DNA of 32,826 nucleotides, from the NCBI RefSeq assembly GCF_011320095.1, contig NZ_JAANOY010000021.1, positions 1-32,826 on the forward strand, read 5' to 3'. Below, one piece after another: positions 9,741 through 17,537 of this stretch (the stretch's first letter is position 1; every line of letters begins with the position of its first letter). The DNA comes from Cognatiluteimonas telluris (GTDB lineage Bacteria; Pseudomonadota; Gammaproteobacteria; Xanthomonadales; Xanthomonadaceae). The position numbers and the translations under genes were made by a program. Under the pieces are notes generated by a model. It ran no database searches, had not been told where the DNA came from, and saw only the letters and a program-made list of their open reading frames with translations.

Positions 9741-9890
9741 GCGCGATTGCGCGGCCCGGGATCGCCTCGTTGCGCTGAAGGGTGCACGCGCCCGGCGTCG
9801 ACCACCAAAGGCGTGTGCATCGCCGCGTTTCGCGTGTCCCACTCGCCGCCACCAGCTTCGTCGTGGCGATGGCGTGCCGCGCACGCAGGC

Positions 9891-10310
9891 CTAGCCGCCC
9901 GACACCGCCGGGGACGCCTGGTTGGCATCGGTGCGCGCAGCGCGCATGCGTTGCGCACTGGACGATCCGGTGCCGTCGGTATGGGAGTCGTCGGCAAGGC
10001 TGTCCATCCGCCGGGCATCGACCTGCTGCGATGAGCCGTTGCGCAGCGCCTTGCCCGCCTGCTGCTTGCCGCGGCGGCGGCGCGCGGCGTACCACAGCAG
10101 GCCGGCGCCGGCGGCGGCCGCGACCAGCAGGGTCGGATTGCGGCGCGCGAACTTCGTCGCCACCCGCGTGCCGCTCTTCACCGCGCCCAACGCGGTGCCG
10201 GTTTCCATCCAGTGCATCGCGCGGTCGGGCACCTTGTCACGCAGGCTGTCGCCGACCTGCAGGGCCAGGGTCTTGGCCCGCTCGGGCAAACGTTCGAATC
10301 GCGTGTTCAT
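9891..10310 (-). CDS. Small single-span membrane protein, unknown function
   Basis: A 139-residue protein starting MNTRFERLPERAKTLALQ. It has an amphipathic N-terminal region, one hydrophobic segment at about residues 61-76 (PTLLVAAAAGAGLLWYAA) followed by a cluster of arginines, and a polar, disordered-looking C-terminal tail rich in Ser, Asp and Gly. The layout resembles DUF883/YqjD-type small membrane proteins that can sit near ribosomes or the envelope, but no family is recognised with confidence. The gene stands alone, downstream of hrpB on the same strand with a 108-base gap. Confidence 0.65.
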   Translation of the reverse strand: MNTRFERLPERAKTLALQVGDSLRDKVPDRAMHWMETGTALGAVKSGTRVATKFARRNPTLLVAAAAGAGLLWYAARRRRGKQQAGKALRNGSSQQVDARRMDSLADDSHTDGTGSSSAQRMRAARTDANQASPAVSGG

Positions 10311-10418
10311 CTCGGCCTCGTCGCGGTGGACTGGCCGGCAGTGTGTGCAGCGCGGCGTTCAAGGCACGTGAGGCGGCGGGCCGCCGGCGCATTCCAGCCG
10401 CGGCGCCACGCGCGGCAT

Positions 10419-12965
10419 TCAGGTTCCGCGCGGCTTGGCGCGATGGGTCGGCGTGGCATTCCACGGATCCTCCGGCCACGGATGGCGCGGGTAACGCCCC
10501 TTCAATTCCCGGCGCACTTCCGGCCACGTGCGCTCCCAGAAACTGCGCAGGTCCTGGGTGACCTGCAACGGGCGGCCTGCCGGTGACAGCAGGTGCAGCG
10601 TCAGCGCGATGCGGCCGTCGGCGATGCGCGGGGTTTCGGCCAGGCCGAACAGTTCCTGCAGCTTGACCGCCAGCACCGGCGGCTGTGGCAGGCCATCGCT
10701 GTCGATGGCATAGCCGATCGCGCGCGCCATGCCCGACGGCACCACGATCTGCCGCGGCGCGAGCGCGTCGATGCGCTGGCGTTGCGACCAGTCCAGGCGC
10801 GACTGCAACGCATTGGCCAGGTCCTCGGCGCCGAGCGCATCCAGCCGCGTCCGGCCGGCGAATGCCGGCAGCAGCCAGGCGTCCAGCGTCGCCAGCAACG
10901 CGGCATCGTCCAGCGCGGGCAGCGCCGCATCGCCATTGGCGCATTCGGGCAGCCAGCAGCGCAGGCACTGCACGCGCGCGCGCCACTGCTCCAGGGCCGG
11001 CGTCCATGGCAGCACCTCGAGTCCCAGTTCGCGCACCGCGTCGGTCAGCGCGCGCGCGGCCTGCGCGGGATCGACCCGCCCGGCCGGACGCGAATCCAGC
11101 ACGATGGCATCGAAGCGCTGCTCGCGCCGCGCAGCCAGCGCGCGCCGTTGCGGATCCCAGCGCACCACGTCCTCGTCGGCGAAGCGTTGCGGGAACGCAC
11201 GACGCACGGCCGCCTCGTCGAGCGGCGCGCCGCGCAGCACCAACGCGTCGCGCGCTTCGTCGCGCAGTTCGGCCACCACGATCCACGGCTGGCCGTACAA
11301 CGCGCTGTCGTCGAACAGGCGCGCGCTGCGGCCATTGGCGAGCTGGTAGCGGCGCGGGTCGACGGGGTGCTGGCGCGCGATGCGGTCGGGGAAGGCATGC
11401 ATGAGCCGCTCGCCCAGCGCGTGCGCACCCGTGTCCGGCGGCGCGGCGGCGTCGCCGTGCAGGCGGCGCCGCCATTGCCGTGCGGCGGCGTCGATCGCGG
11501 CCAGTGCGCCGCGATGCGCATCGCGCGGGACGCAACCGGCACGCAGCGCCGCCAGTGCCTGCCAGCGATGGGCCAGCGCATCGCTGCGCACGCCCGACAG
11601 TGGATCGCGCGCTTCCAGCAACGCCGCCAGGTCGCAGGCGAGCGCGCGCTCGCCCGGCGTGGTCGCCGCGAGCAGCATCGCCGCCAGCCGCGGATGCGTG
11701 CCCAGTTCCAGCATGCGACGCCCGCGCGCCGTGATCGCGTGCTGCGTGTCGAGCGCGCCCAGGCGCTGCAGCAGGTCGCGCGCGGCGGCCAGCGCGCCCG
11801 CCGGCGGCGGATCGACGAAGCGCAGCGCATCGCTGCCCCAGGCGGCGAGCTCCAATGCCAGCGAAGCCAGTTCGACCTGGACGATTTCCGGGCGCCGCTG
11901 CGGCTCCAGGCGCTGCGATTGCGGCCACAGCCGATACGCCCAGCCCGGGGCGACGCGGCCGGCGCGGCCGCTGCGCTGGTCGGCCGAGCTCTGCGCGATC
12001 GCGACCGTCTCCAGGCGCGAGAAGCCGGAGTTGGGATCGTGCCGCGGCTCGCGCGCCAGGCCGGCGTCGACCACCACGCGCACACCGGGCAGGGTGACGC
12101 TGGATTCGGCCACGTTGGTCGCCAGCACCACCCGCCGGCGCCCGGCGGGATCGGGTTGCAGGACGCGCGCCTGCTGCTCGAGCGCAAGTTCGCCGTGCAG
12201 GGCGAGGACATCGATCACACCGCGGGTGGCGACGTCGTCGTCCAGCGCGGCGGCCAGCGCCGTCGCGCTGCGCGCGATCTCGCGCTGCCCGGGCAGGAAC
12301 ACCAGCACGTCGCCGGGGTGCGCGGCGAGGGCGTGCAAGACGCTGCGCCTGACCTGTGCTTCCAGCGACTCGTCGCGCCGCACCGCGACGTGCGCGATCT
12401 CGACCGGGTAGCTGCGCCCGGCGCTCGCCAGTCGCGGCGCATCCAGCCAGTCGGCCAACCGCGCGCCGTCGAGCGTGGCCGACATCAACACGATCCGCAG
12501 GTCCTCGCGCAGCGACGCCTGCACGTCCAGCGCCAGTGCCAGGCCGAGGTCGCCAGGCAGGTGGCGCTCGTGGAATTCATCGAACAGCAGCGCGCCGATG
12601 CCACCCGGGCCGCTGCCACCGAGTTCCGGATCGTCCTGCAGCATGCGGGTGAGGATGCCTTCGGTGACTACTTCGATCCGCGTGCGCGCGGACACCCTGT
12701 TTTCGAAGCGGATGCGGTAGCCGACCGTCGCACCCACGTCTTCGCCCAGCTGGCGCGCCATGAAGCCGGCCGCCGCGCGCGCGGCGACCCGACGCGGCTC
12801 CAGCATCACGATGCGCCGGCCCTGCAGCCAGTCCGCATCCAGCAGCGCCAGCGGCACCTGGGTGGTCTTGCCGGCGCCGGGCGGCGCTTCGAGCACGAGC
12901 CTGGGATGCCGCGCGAGCGACGCGCGCAGCCGCGGCAGCAGTTCGTCGATGGGGAAGTCGGTCAC
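10419..12965 (-). CDS. hrpB: ATP-dependent helicase HrpB
   Basis: An 848-residue DEAH-box helicase of the HrpB type. Motif I is APPGAGKTTQVP with Lys33, motif II is DEFH (LLFDEFHERHL), motif III is MSATLDG, and motif VI lies in QRSGRAGRVAPG. The helicase core is followed by the winged-helix/HA2 region and the C-terminal DUF1605/HrpB domain ending RYPRHPWPEDPWNATPTHR. The biological substrate of HrpB is poorly defined; it is not the mRNA-processing HrpA. The frame is open 124 codons further upstream, but conservation starts at the GTG at 12965 (VTDFPIDELLPRL); the extension runs through a palindromic repeat and into tatD antisense and is not credible. No strong ribosome-binding site precedes the GTG. 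Confidence 0.93.
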   Translation of the reverse strand: MTDFPIDELLPRLRASLARHPRLVLEAPPGAGKTTQVPLALLDADWLQGRRIVMLEPRRVAARAAAGFMARQLGEDVGATVGYRIRFENRVSARTRIEVVTEGILTRMLQDDPELGGSGPGGIGALLFDEFHERHLPGDLGLALALDVQASLREDLRIVLMSATLDGARLADWLDAPRLASAGRSYPVEIAHVAVRRDESLEAQVRRSVLHALAAHPGDVLVFLPGQREIARSATALAAALDDDVATRGVIDVLALHGELALEQQARVLQPDPAGRRRVVLATNVAESSVTLPGVRVVVDAGLAREPRHDPNSGFSRLETVAIAQSSADQRSGRAGRVAPGWAYRLWPQSQRLEPQRRPEIVQVELASLALELAAWGSDALRFVDPPPAGALAAARDLLQRLGALDTQHAITARGRRMLELGTHPRLAAMLLAATTPGERALACDLAALLEARDPLSGVRSDALAHRWQALAALRAGCVPRDAHRGALAAIDAAARQWRRRLHGDAAAPPDTGAHALGERLMHAFPDRIARQHPVDPRRYQLANGRSARLFDDSALYGQPWIVVAELRDEARDALVLRGAPLDEAAVRRAFPQRFADEDVVRWDPQRRALAARREQRFDAIVLDSRPAGRVDPAQAARALTDAVRELGLEVLPWTPALEQWRARVQCLRCWLPECANGDAALPALDDAALLATLDAWLLPAFAGRTRLDALGAEDLANALQSRLDWSQRQRIDALAPRQIVVPSGMARAIGYAIDSDGLPQPPVLAVKLQELFGLAETPRIADGRIALTLHLLSPAGRPLQVTQDLRSFWERTWPEVRRELKGRYPRHPWPEDPWNATPTHRAKPRGT

Positions 12966-12995
12966 GGCACAAGGATAAGCGGCGACCAGCGTTTG

Positions 12996-13084
12996 GTAGG
13001 AGCGGCTTCTCGCAGGGGCGGCTTCAGCTGCGAGCTTTGCGATTGCTCCCCCACAGGAAGGCTCGCGGCTGAAGCCGCTCCTAC
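12996..13084. repeat. GTAG-bounded palindromic repeat between hrpB and tatD
   Basis: An 89-base element with perfect 13-base inverted ends, GTAGGAGCGGCTT at 12996-13008 and AAGCCGCTCCTAC at 13072-13084. Inner arms also pair: GGCTTCAGCTGCGAG against CTCGCGGCTGAAGCC with one mismatch. The element would fold into one long hairpin. It resembles REP/SMAG elements of Stenotrophomonas and relatives, which begin with GTAG and are thought to be spread by REP-associated tyrosine transposases. No such transposase is in the window. It occupies most of the divergent promoter region of hrpB and tatD. Confidence 0.85.
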
Positions 13085-13119
13085 GTGGGGCGCAATGTCG
13101 CGGTTGGTAAACTGCCCGG

Positions 13120-13923
13120 ATGCAACTCATCGACATCGGCGCCAACCTCGGCCACGAAAGCTTCGACCACGACCTGGCGGCGGTGCTGCAACGCGCGCGC
13201 GACGCAGGCGTCGAACAGATGGTGGTCACCGGCGCCTCGCGCGAGGGCTCGGCCAAGGCGCTGCAACTGGCACGGGCGCATCCGGGGCTGCTGTACGCGA
13301 CCGCCGGCGTGCATCCGCACCACGCCGTCGAGTACACCGACGAATGCGAAGCCGAGCTGCGCGCGCTGCTGGTGCAGCCCGAGGTAGTCGCGGCCGGCGA
13401 ATGCGGGCTGGATTACTTCCGCGACTTCTCGCCGCGCCCGGCGCAACGGCGCGCGTTCGAGCGGCAACTGCAACTGGCGGCGGACCTCGCCGTGGACGGG
13501 GTCAGCAAGCCGTTGTTCCTGCACCAGCGCGACGCGCATGCCGACTTCATGGCGGTGCTACGCGCATTCGACGGCCAGATCGGGCCGGTGGTGGTGCATT
13601 GCTTCACCGGCAGCCGCGAGGAACTGTTCGCCTATCTCGACCAGGACTGGCATGTCGGCATCACCGGCTGGCTGTGCGACGAGCGCCGCGGCCAGCACCT
13701 GCGCGAACTGGTCAGGCACATTCCGGCCGACCGGCTGCTGATCGAGACCGACGCGCCCTACCTGCTGCCGCGCACGGTCAAACCCGCGCCCTCGCACCGC
13801 CGCAACGAACCGATGTACCTGGCGCACATCGTCGCCGAGCTCGCGCGCGATCGCGGCGAGGACGTCGCGGTGACGGCGGCGCGGACCACGGCCAATGCAC
13901 GTCTTTTTTTCGGGTTGCGGTAG
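13120..13923 (+). CDS. tatD: TatD-type metal-dependent DNase
   Basis: A 267-residue TIM-barrel metallohydrolase of the TatD family, a 3-prime to 5-prime exonuclease in E. coli linked to oxidative DNA damage. The start MQLIDIGANLGHESF follows the TatD-proper pattern (DIGxNL) and not the DxHxH start of YcfH/YjjV. Metal and active-site motifs are GVHPHH, GECGLDYFRDFS, FLHQRDAH, HCFTG and ETDAPYLLPR, the last followed by the conserved SHRRNEP. It is near the E. coli length of 260. Despite the name it is not required for Tat export and no tatABC genes are nearby. The stop codon TAG overlaps the first bases of the downstream palindromic repeat. Confidence 0.94.
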   Translation: MQLIDIGANLGHESFDHDLAAVLQRARDAGVEQMVVTGASREGSAKALQLARAHPGLLYATAGVHPHHAVEYTDECEAELRALLVQPEVVAAGECGLDYFRDFSPRPAQRRAFERQLQLAADLAVDGVSKPLFLHQRDAHADFMAVLRAFDGQIGPVVVHCFTGSREELFAYLDQDWHVGITGWLCDERRGQHLRELVRHIPADRLLIETDAPYLLPRTVKPAPSHRRNEPMYLAHIVAELARDRGEDVAVTAARTTANARLFFGLR

Positions 13924-14063
13924 GGCGGGTTTCAACCCGCCGCGCCCTCCCGCGGCCGCCCTGGCAGCTTGAAACCCGCGGACGGAATTCTCCGTGCGCG
14001 AATCAGCGTCCAACCCGGCGCGCGCAACGGTCGTTGCGCGATGGCGGGTTGAAACCCGCCTAC
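13920..14063. repeat. Composite multi-hairpin GTAG-type repeat after tatD
   Basis: A 144-base block filling the gap between the convergent tatD and ABC permease genes. Outer units are inverted copies: GTAGGGCGGGTTTCAACCCG at 13920-13939 (continuing CC) and GGCGGGTTGAAACCCGCC with TAC at 14043-14063. Each is itself a hairpin (GGCGGGTT/AACCCGCC with a two-base loop). Between them are a partial copy (TTGAAACCCGCGG, near 13969), the small palindrome ACGGAATTCTCCGT, and a perfect hairpin CGCGCAAC-GGTC-GTTGCGCG at 14021-14040. It may also act as a transcription barrier between the two genes. The family is related in its GTAGG-GCGG end to the element before tatD. Confidence 0.8.
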
Positions 14064-14065
14064 GC

Positions 14066-14866
14066 TCAGCTGCGCAGGCCGACACCGCGCTTGAGCAGCC
14101 ACAACGCCAGCGCGCCGAGCACCGCGGTGAAGGCGGCCATCAACCCGTAGGCGACCCACAGCGGAACGTCGCTGACACCGAGCAGTCCGTAGCGGAAGGC
14201 ATTGACCATGTAGAAGATCGGGTTGGCGTGGGTCATCGCCTGCGCCCAGCCGGGCAGCAGCTTGGCCGAATAGAACACGCCGCCCAGGTACGTCAGTGGC
14301 GTCAGCACGAACGTCGGCACGATCGCGACGTCGTCGAACTTCTTCGCATACACGGCATTGATGAACCCCGCCAGCGAGAAGATCGTGGCGCCCAGCAACA
14401 CCGTGCTCAGCGTGACCAGCGGGTGCGGGATGCGCACGGCGGTGAACAGCATCGCGATCAGCAGCACGATGATCCCGACCAGCAGCCCGCGCAGCACCGC
14501 GCCGGCGACGTAGCCGCCGAGGATCACCCAGTTGGGCATCGGGCTGACCAGCAGTTCCTCGACGTGGCGGCCGAACTTGGCGCCGAAGAAACTCGAGGAG
14601 ATGTTGGCGTAGCTGTTCTGGATCACCGCCATCATCACCAGGCCAGGCACGATGAAATCCATGTAGCCGATGCCATCCATGGTGCCCACGCGCGAGCCGA
14701 TCAGGCCGCCGAAGATCAGGAAGTACAGCGTCATCGTGATCGCCGGGGGCACCAGCGTCTGCGCCCAGATGCGCAGGATGCGCGCGACTTCGCGCCGCGC
14801 GATGGTGCCCAGCGCAACCCAGTTGCGGCGCGTCGTGCTCGAGGTGGCGAAGTCCCGTGCGCTCAT
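14066..14866 (-). CDS. ABC-2 type permease, YadH-like
   Basis: A 266-residue membrane subunit of an ABC-2 exporter, with six predicted spans: about residues 33-55, 72-90, 115-140, 145-170, 180-200 and 230-255. The family motif is in AKFGRHVEELLVSPMPNW, a cytoplasmic loop typical of YadH/NodJ-type permeases. The ATG at 14866 overlaps the ATPase stop by four bases (ATGA), so the two are translationally coupled and form one transporter. The frame is open upstream inside the ATPase gene, but the conserved protein starts MSARDFATS. The substrate is not known. Confidence 0.9.
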   Translation of the reverse strand: MSARDFATSSTTRRNWVALGTIARREVARILRIWAQTLVPPAITMTLYFLIFGGLIGSRVGTMDGIGYMDFIVPGLVMMAVIQNSYANISSSFFGAKFGRHVEELLVSPMPNWVILGGYVAGAVLRGLLVGIIVLLIAMLFTAVRIPHPLVTLSTVLLGATIFSLAGFINAVYAKKFDDVAIVPTFVLTPLTYLGGVFYSAKLLPGWAQAMTHANPIFYMVNAFRYGLLGVSDVPLWVAYGLMAAFTAVLGALALWLLKRGVGLRS

Positions 14867-15900
14867 GCCGCCTGCTCCCGCCTGGCAGCGGCATCGTCGC
14901 CGGTCAGGCGCACGAACAGTTCCTCCAGCCGGTTGGACTTGGTGCGCATCGAACGCACGCGGATTCCGGCGGCATCGAGGGTGGCGAAGACGCGGTTGAG
15001 GTCCATCGCGCGCGGCATTTCCAGGTCCAGGGTGTGGTCGTCCATGGCCACCAGCGCGGTGCCTTCGATCACCGGCAGCGCGGCCGGCAGCGAGCCGTCG
15101 ATGTCGAGCAGGAAGCCTTCGACATCGAGCTTGGCCAGCAGCGCGCGCATCGGGCCCTGCTCGACGATGATCCCGCGGTCGATGATCGCCAGGTGGCGGC
15201 ACAGGTTCTCGGCTTCTTCCAGGTAATGCGTGGTGAGGATGATGGTGGTGCCGCTGGCGTTGATCTCCTTGAGCGTCTTCCACATGCCGCGGCGGATCTC
15301 GATGTCGACGCCGGCGGTGGGCTCGTCCAGGATCAGCAGCCGCGGCCGGGTCATCATCGCGCGGGCGATCATCAGCCGGCGCTTCATGCCGCCGGACAGC
15401 GTGCGCGACATGCTGCGCGCCTTGTCCCACAGCTGCGCGCGCTTGAGCTCCTCTTCCGCGCGCGGCAGGGCCTCGGCGCGCGGCACGCCGTAGAAGCCGG
15501 CGTAGTTGACCAGGATGTCGAGCGGCTGCTCGAACATGTTGAAGTTGATCTCCTGCGGCACCAGCCCGATCAGGCGCATCGCCGCGTCGCGGTCGGCGCC
15601 GATGTCGACGCCGAACACGCGCACGTCGCCGGAGCTCTTGTTGACCAGCGAGCTGACGATGCCGATCAGGGTCGACTTGCCCGCGCCGTTGGGCCCGAGC
15701 AGGGCGAAGAAATCCCCCGGCCGCACGTCCAGCGACACGCCCTTGAGCGCCTGCACGCCGGTGTCGTAGGTCTTGCGCAGGTCATGGATGGACAGTGCCG
15801 GGATCGCGGGCGCTGGAGTCGCAGCCGCTGGGGCCGCGCGCGCCGTCGTTGCACCCGCCGAGGCGTCGGCGCCGCTATCGTTGTCTTGGGTCATATGCAC
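14863..15900 (-). CDS. ABC transporter ATP-binding protein, YadG-like
   Basis: A 345-residue nucleotide-binding subunit. The Walker A motif is GPNGAGKST, the signature LSGGMKRRL, Walker B LLILDEPTAGVD, and the switch histidine is in LTTHYLEEAE. These and the partner permease match the YadG/YadH exporter of E. coli, whose substrate is undetermined. The first about 33 residues are an Ala/Pro/Thr-rich extension not seen in short homologues, and an ATG at 15894 is an alternative start. The C-terminal about 90 residues form the extra regulatory domain common in this subfamily. It diverges from the flavoprotein gene at 15990, so the 89-base gap must hold both promoters. Confidence 0.92.
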   Translation of the reverse strand: MHMTQDNDSGADASAGATTARAAPAAATPAPAIPALSIHDLRKTYDTGVQALKGVSLDVRPGDFFALLGPNGAGKSTLIGIVSSLVNKSSGDVRVFGVDIGADRDAAMRLIGLVPQEINFNMFEQPLDILVNYAGFYGVPRAEALPRAEEELKRAQLWDKARSMSRTLSGGMKRRLMIARAMMTRPRLLILDEPTAGVDIEIRRGMWKTLKEINASGTTIILTTHYLEEAENLCRHLAIIDRGIIVEQGPMRALLAKLDVEGFLLDIDGSLPAALPVIEGTALVAMDDHTLDLEMPRAMDLNRVFATLDAAGIRVRSMRTKSNRLEELFVRLTGDDAAARREQAA

Positions 15901-15989
15901 CTGGGCCGCAGCCGTCGCGGCGATCCCGGTAGTATAGGCGGCCCGCGTCGGCGTCCTGCCGCGCTTGTCACAGGCTCCGCAGACCGCTC

Positions 15990-16772
15990 GTGGCCATCAC
16001 GCAATTCCCGCTCAAGCTGGTCGGCCGCCGGATGCTGGCGCCAAGCGTCGCCCACCTGTCGTTCGTGCGCGCCGATGGCGAGCCGCTGGACTTCATCCCG
16101 GGGCAGTTCCTGCAGGTGCACTTCCAGTACGCGGACGGCACCGCCGCCAAGCGCAGCTATTCGCTGGCGACGATCCACGACCACGCGATGGGCCCGGGCG
16201 ACGCGGTGGAGATCGCGGTGAGCTATGTCGCCGGGGGCGCCGCGACGGCGTTGTTCGAAGGCCTCGAGGAAGGCGGGCTGGTCGATGCCAGCGGCCCCTA
16301 CGGACGCTTCTGCCTGATGCCGACGGATGCCAATCGACGCTACCTGCTGATCGCCACCGGCACCGGCGTCACTCCCTATCGCGCGATGCTGCCGCTGCTG
16401 GAACGGCAGATCGCCGAGCGCGAGCTCAAGGTGGTATTACTGCAGGGTGCGCGCACGCCGGCCGAGCTGCTGTACGGCGACGAATTCCGGGCCTTCGCCG
16501 ACCGCCATCCACAACACTTCCGCTTCATCGCCTGCCTGTCACGCGAGCTGCCGGCCAGTTCGCCGTCCCAGCCATTGCATCCGGACGTACGCCACGGCTA
16601 CGTGCAGCAGTTCCTCGCCGAATTCGCGCCACGGCCCGACGACGACATCGCCTACCTGTGCGGCAATCCGAACATGGTCGACGCCTGCTTCGAGGCACTC
16701 AAGGGCCACGGCCTGGCGGTACCGCAGATCCGGCGCGAGAAGTACGTCAGTTCGGGCGTCGCCAAGCGCTGA
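15990..16772 (+). CDS. Ferredoxin-NADP reductase-like flavoprotein
   Basis: A 260-residue FAD/NADPH oxidoreductase of the FNR superfamily. The N-terminal barrel carries the FAD-binding motif KRSYSLA (RxYS) at residues 51-57. The NADP-binding domain begins LLIATGTGVTPYRAML, and the C-terminal part has the YLCGNPNMVDACFEALK segment typical of bacterial Fpr. The end is REKYVSSG plus a short tail; the classical aromatic C-terminus is absent. There is no iron-sulfur domain, so it likely exchanges electrons with a separate ferredoxin or flavodoxin. The start is a GTG at 15990. A possible minus-10 TATAGG lies upstream near 15935. Confidence 0.85.
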   Translation: MAITQFPLKLVGRRMLAPSVAHLSFVRADGEPLDFIPGQFLQVHFQYADGTAAKRSYSLATIHDHAMGPGDAVEIAVSYVAGGAATALFEGLEEGGLVDASGPYGRFCLMPTDANRRYLLIATGTGVTPYRAMLPLLERQIAERELKVVLLQGARTPAELLYGDEFRAFADRHPQHFRFIACLSRELPASSPSQPLHPDVRHGYVQQFLAEFAPRPDDDIAYLCGNPNMVDACFEALKGHGLAVPQIRREKYVSSGVAKR

Positions 16773-16799
16773 TCCGCCTTCCTCCCCGGCCGCCTGGGG

Positions 16800-17537
16800 C
16801 TAGGCGCTCTCCCTGCGGCACAGCCACAACGCCGACACCAGGTACAGCGTCGCACCCAGGCCCATCGCCAGCAGCAGGGCGTGCTGTTGCAGCTCGGCCA
16901 TGCCGCCCCGCACCGCCATCAGGGTATAGCTCCACGGGTAGAACACCCAGTACTGCGAACTGCCAATCTGCACGATTCCCATGGTTGCGATCATGCCCAT
17001 GGCCAGCGGGGGCACGACGCTGGGGAAGCGCCAGCTGATGGCATGCTGGATAACGAGCACCGGCAGGCATGCGAGCGGGATCTTCAGCATCGCGAAGGCG
17101 GCGCCGCCGGCAAATGCCTCCACCGTGGGGTAGCCGGCAATGCCGAGGATCGCGATCGCGAGGGCGACCAGCGCCGCCAGCAGCAGGCTTGCCGCGCCAA
17201 CCAGCAGCCACGCGGTCAGGAACTTGGCCAGGTACAGCTGCCCGCGCTGGATTGGCAACGTCAACATCAGCCGCCAGGCTTGGTTCCTGTGTTCGGCGCC
17301 GTTGACCAGGCAGGTGATCAGGGCGATGTACAGCGGGAGCATGAAATAACTCCACACTGCGGTGACGGCGCCCCAGAGCATCGTCCACGTCGCAGGCTTG
17401 AACGCCGATGGCCCTGTCTGCTTCAGCGTCACGCCGAACACCAGCAACACGACCATCAACGGACAGGCAAGCGTGACCAGCAATGCCAGCGAGCGGCGCA
17501 ACTTGATCGCTTCCACCCGAAGCAAGGGCAGCATCAT
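16800..17537 (-). CDS. ABC-2 permease of lantibiotic self-immunity type (LanE/LanG-like)
   Basis: A 245-residue membrane protein with about six spans: residues 18-38, 53-75, 98-130, 135-165 and two near the C-terminus. It begins MMLPLLRVEAIKLRRSLALL, the pattern of lantibiotic-immunity and bacitracin-type permeases, where a short amphipathic start contains E-x-x-K-x-R. The segment GAEHRNQAWRLMLTLPIQR corresponds to the conserved loop after the second span. It overlaps the ATPase stop by four bases (ATGA) and is the last gene of the lanthipeptide operon. In Gram-positive producers such pumps remove the antibiotic from the membrane. Only one permease gene is present, so it would work as a homodimer. 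Confidence 0.82.
   Translation of the reverse strand: MMLPLLRVEAIKLRRSLALLVTLACPLMVVLLVFGVTLKQTGPSAFKPATWTMLWGAVTAVWSYFMLPLYIALITCLVNGAEHRNQAWRLMLTLPIQRGQLYLAKFLTAWLLVGAASLLLAALVALAIAILGIAGYPTVEAFAGGAAFAMLKIPLACLPVLVIQHAISWRFPSVVPPLAMGMIATMGIVQIGSSQYWVFYPWSYTLMAVRGGMAELQQHALLLAMGLGATLYLVSALWLCRRESA

Noticed and set aside
13920-14063. CRISPR array
   Set aside because: The repeats are inverted hairpin units of unequal spacing, only two or three copies, with no cas genes.
10593-14150. Plus-strand open frame of 1185 codons antisense to hrpB
   Set aside because: High GC removes stop codons on the reverse strand. The translation is Arg/Gln/Ala-rich without motifs, while the minus strand has all HrpB helicase motifs and the tatD gene overlaps the frame.
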